A stretch of 64,000 bases of DNA from Flammeovirga yaeyamensis (GTDB lineage Bacteria; Bacteroidota; Bacteroidia; Cytophagales; Flammeovirgaceae), in contig NZ_CP076132.1 of assembly GCF_018736045.1 (NCBI RefSeq), positions 1,039,501 to 1,103,500 on the forward strand, written 5' to 3'. Made by a program: the position numbers and the translations under genes. A model generated the notes under the pieces. It had not been told where the DNA came from, ran no database searches, and saw only the letters and a program-made list of their open reading frames with translations. Shown here piece after piece: positions 61,782 to 64,000 of this stretch (positions are counted from its first letter, which is position 1; every line of letters starts with the position of its first letter).

Positions 61782-63326
61782 ATGACGATAAGACTAGCAA
61801 AACAATTGAAAAAAAATTACACTACGGCCAAAAATCACATACTTCTACTTTCACTATTGGCTTGTTTTGTAGTTAGTTATCCATCTTTTTCTTCTAATAA
61901 AGAAAGAGTGTGGGTGGTTTTTCACGATAAATGTGAAAATTCACCTTTAGATTTTTTTAACCAAAAAGTATGTAATGAGTATCTAAATCAATTAAAATTG
62001 ATGGGGTTTGAACCTCAGACAGTGTCCAATTGGTTAAATGCCGCTACCATCGAATTATCTGATAAAAGAGATAGAGAATTACTCGAAAACTCATCATTTA
62101 TTCAAGATATCAAAACAGTAAGGACAGACTGGGAACTAGGTACCTGTCAATGGCTTGCTGATGAAAATGATAAACAGCAATCTGCTTATGTGATTCATCA
62201 ATTAAATACCAGGGAATTGGTAGATAATGGGGTACATGGGCATAATATACGAATTGGAGTAATTGATGCCGGATTTTGGAATGCACAAAAGAACGATTAT
62301 CTCAAAGGGTTGTTTCAAAACAATCAGATCAAAGGGTATAAAGATTTTTTTATTGATGATAGATCCGAAACTTCATTTTTTAATGAGAAGCTAACAGGAA
62401 GTGATTCCCATGGTACTACCGTGTTAAGAATGATAGCTGGTAATCATGAAAATATGCGTTATGGTTTAGCTCATAAAAGTGAATTTTATCTAGCGAGGTC
62501 CGATCATGGCGATAAGGAAAATAAAACTGATGAGGAAAATTGGATTGCTGCCTTAGAGTGGATGGTGGATTCTTTAGATATAAAATTAATTAATAGTTCC
62601 CTGGGGTATTCTATTGGCTTTGATTCATCAAAAGATAATTACAAAAAAGATGAAATGGATGGGAAGACCAGTATGGTCACCTTGGCCGCTGAAGTAGCTT
62701 CACAAAAAGGAGCATTAATAATTGTATCAGCAGGAAATGAAGGCGATAATGAGCGATGGAGGATAGTAAGTGCACCTGCAGATGCGAAAAGTGTTCTAAG
62801 TGTTGGTGCAAATACAAAAAGTGGAAAGAAAGCAGGGTATAGCAGTATTGGACCAACCTACATTAATTATGTAAAACCAGAAGTAACGTGTTATTCTCTT
62901 TTTGGTACTTCTTTCTCCGCTCCGGTAATTACTGGTTTAGCCGCTTGTTTATGGGAGATGGATCCCTCTTTAACCGGTCAGGAATTAAAGGACATTATCA
63001 TAAAGTCTTCTACTTTTTATCCTTATGGAAATAATTATACAGGTTATGGAGTGCCTGATGCTCAAAAAGCCATGAGTATATTAAAAGGAGGAGAAGTAAA
63101 GTCTTCGTCTATAATAATTGATGCTAAAGGGGAAAAGCGATTAAAAATTGATGCCCAAGATGGAGAACATAGTATGTCTGTCGCTTTTCATAAAAAAAAT
63201 GATTTTGTCGTGATAAAACAGGAAGTTGTATATTTGGAAAAAGAAAAATTCAAGATAAAACGATTGAATAATGAAAGTTCAACAACCGTTTGGACTGGAA
63301 AACGTCATATCGAAATCATTTGGTAG
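61782..63326 (+). CDS. Secreted subtilisin-like serine protease (S8)
   Basis: A 514-residue exported protease. The ATG at 61782 is preferred over a TTG at 61764; a signal or membrane anchor covers about 18-37 (HILLLSLLACFVVSYP). A propeptide-like region (40-130) leads to the S8 domain with the triad Asp162 (IGVIDAGFW), His210 (SDSHGTTVL) and Ser377 (FGTSFSAPVITG), and oxyanion Asn319 in VSAGNEG. About 75 C-terminal residues (from 440) form a beta-rich extension, without a clear T9SS domain. The next gene, a lipoprotein, starts 17 nt downstream. Confidence 0.9.
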   Translation: MTIRLAKQLKKNYTTAKNHILLLSLLACFVVSYPSFSSNKERVWVVFHDKCENSPLDFFNQKVCNEYLNQLKLMGFEPQTVSNWLNAATIELSDKRDRELLENSSFIQDIKTVRTDWELGTCQWLADENDKQQSAYVIHQLNTRELVDNGVHGHNIRIGVIDAGFWNAQKNDYLKGLFQNNQIKGYKDFFIDDRSETSFFNEKLTGSDSHGTTVLRMIAGNHENMRYGLAHKSEFYLARSDHGDKENKTDEENWIAALEWMVDSLDIKLINSSLGYSIGFDSSKDNYKKDEMDGKTSMVTLAAEVASQKGALIIVSAGNEGDNERWRIVSAPADAKSVLSVGANTKSGKKAGYSSIGPTYINYVKPEVTCYSLFGTSFSAPVITGLAACLWEMDPSLTGQELKDIIIKSSTFYPYGNNYTGYGVPDAQKAMSILKGGEVKSSSIIIDAKGEKRLKIDAQDGEHSMSVAFHKKNDFVVIKQEVVYLEKEKFKIKRLNNESSTTVWTGKRHIEIIW

Positions 63327-63343
63327 TTCTATATTATTAATTC

Positions 63344-63916
63344 ATGAAATCATTAAAATACATCACCTTTTATTTTCTAGCCTCAATCATTTTTTCATGT
63401 GATGTGATAACTTCAGAGGAAGAAAATCATCAATTATACAATTACGATATCAATGCTTTGATTCAGAAAACAGTGAAGGATATGGATCAAACAGAAGTTA
63501 TTGTCAAGAAGAAAGTGAATTATGATGGAAAGACTTCTGAAATTTCTGTTAGTGATATTAATTGGGATTCAGAATTAGAAGTTTTCAATGATGCAGATAT
63601 TAATCGCCCGATTTTTAAGGATAGTTATAAAAAAGTAGAGACAAAAGAAGGACAGGATATCAAAATAAAATATACCTCTCAATCTGATAAAAATGAGGTA
63701 AAGTGGCTAGAAATTACTCAAAACGATCAAGGGATAACAACGTCTATACAGTTTTTGATTAAGAGTAAAAATGCACTTTTTCAGAAAGAGAAAGTAGGTA
63801 AACTGACTTACAGTAACGATGGATTTTTAAATCAATATTCTATACAAGGTAATCAAGATGTGGTTATTTTGGGACAAAAAAATTATAATATAGAAGCATT
63901 CGTTTCTAGAAATTAA
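63344..63916 (+). CDS. Lipoprotein of unknown function, next to subtilase
   Basis: A 190-residue protein with lipoprotein signal ending IIFSC (Cys19). The mature part appears all-beta with alternating charged strands (KIKYTSQSDKNEVKWLEITQ, FLIKSKNALF). No known motif. The 17-nt spacing suggests co-expression with the protease, so it may be a partner, inhibitor or anchor; that is speculation. Confidence 0.6.
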   Translation: MKSLKYITFYFLASIIFSCDVITSEEENHQLYNYDINALIQKTVKDMDQTEVIVKKKVNYDGKTSEISVSDINWDSELEVFNDADINRPIFKDSYKKVETKEGQDIKIKYTSQSDKNEVKWLEITQNDQGITTSIQFLIKSKNALFQKEKVGKLTYSNDGFLNQYSIQGNQDVVILGQKNYNIEAFVSRN

Positions 63917-64000
63917 TGCTTAACTTAATGACATTGATGCTGAGAATCAAAAAACTAATGTAGATATATGTAATGTATGTCTAAGATTAAAACTTACTCT

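Noticed and set aside
1-64000. CRISPR array, phage or insertion sequence
   Set aside because: No regularly spaced direct repeats, integrase, transposase, capsid or tail genes were seen.

Overview
The window looks like chromosomal DNA of a marine Bacteroidota, most likely order Cytophagales close to Flammeovirga. The grounds are AT-rich DNA, Bacteroidota-type promoters (TTTG or TTG, about 19-20 nt, then TAnnTTTG), weak Shine-Dalgarno signals, an alternative complex III operon, a type IX secretion C-terminal domain, DUF4421 and DUF3341 proteins, and OmpA and beta-barrel proteins typical of the phylum. The genus is an inference. I see no prophage, insertion sequence, CRISPR array or rRNA, and the region reads as stable core genome with one carbohydrate-use locus.

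Layout: 1-3.3 kb, end of ptb, then buk, a THUMP-like methyltransferase and a small protein, all on +. 3.4-6.3 kb, a SlyD-type isomerase, pheS, an acyl-CoA thioesterase (-) and tRNA-Cys. 6.7-15.5 kb, the operon actABCDEF for alternative complex III. 15.6-21.5 kb, minus-strand genes: a coiled-coil protein, a starch-module esterase lipoprotein, and coaX with an outer membrane protein and a TPR-like protein. 21.6-25.9 kb, pbpC and a cation/proton antiporter. 26-32.2 kb, a hypothetical protein, glutamate dehydrogenase, a DUF4421 protein, a peroxiredoxin and a cytidylate kinase-like protein. 32.4-38.4 kb, cytochrome c maturation genes ccmBCDE and ccmF, split by an inverted lipoprotein gene. 38.7-41.9 kb, a PP2C-like/LysM membrane protein and two divergent OmpA paralogues. 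42-49.3 kb, sucD, yidD, a C1 peptidase, a cupin isomerase, TPR, porin, kinase and epimerase-like genes. 49.6-57.7 kb, a 2006-residue two-catalytic-domain amylase and a membrane-bound AraC regulator. 57.9-64 kb, mrp, a NifU-like protein, a methyltransferase, aminopeptidase P, a subtilase and a lipoprotein.

Two themes connect genes. Respiration: alternative complex III carries several covalent c hemes, and the ccm genes 17-23 kb away encode the machinery that attaches them. The predicted CcmE is of the rarer CxxxY type. Starch: the secreted amylase has two different GH13 catalytic domains and about five pairs of carbohydrate-binding and linker modules. The gene after it encodes a 7-TM AraC-type regulator with two tandem starch/glycogen-binding-like modules predicted outside the cytoplasm. 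A 16-bp imperfect direct repeat at 40-bp spacing lies upstream of the amylase and could be an operator. I consider this pair the best candidate for an undescribed system: a single-protein transmembrane starch sensor and transcription factor beside its presumed target.

The least understood parts are the degenerate PP2C-like/LysM protein, several secreted or lipid-anchored hypothetical proteins, paired hairpins near 60.25 kb, a possible leftover barrel terminus near 15.6 kb and intergenic DNA at 5.2-5.4 and 48.25-48.47 kb.
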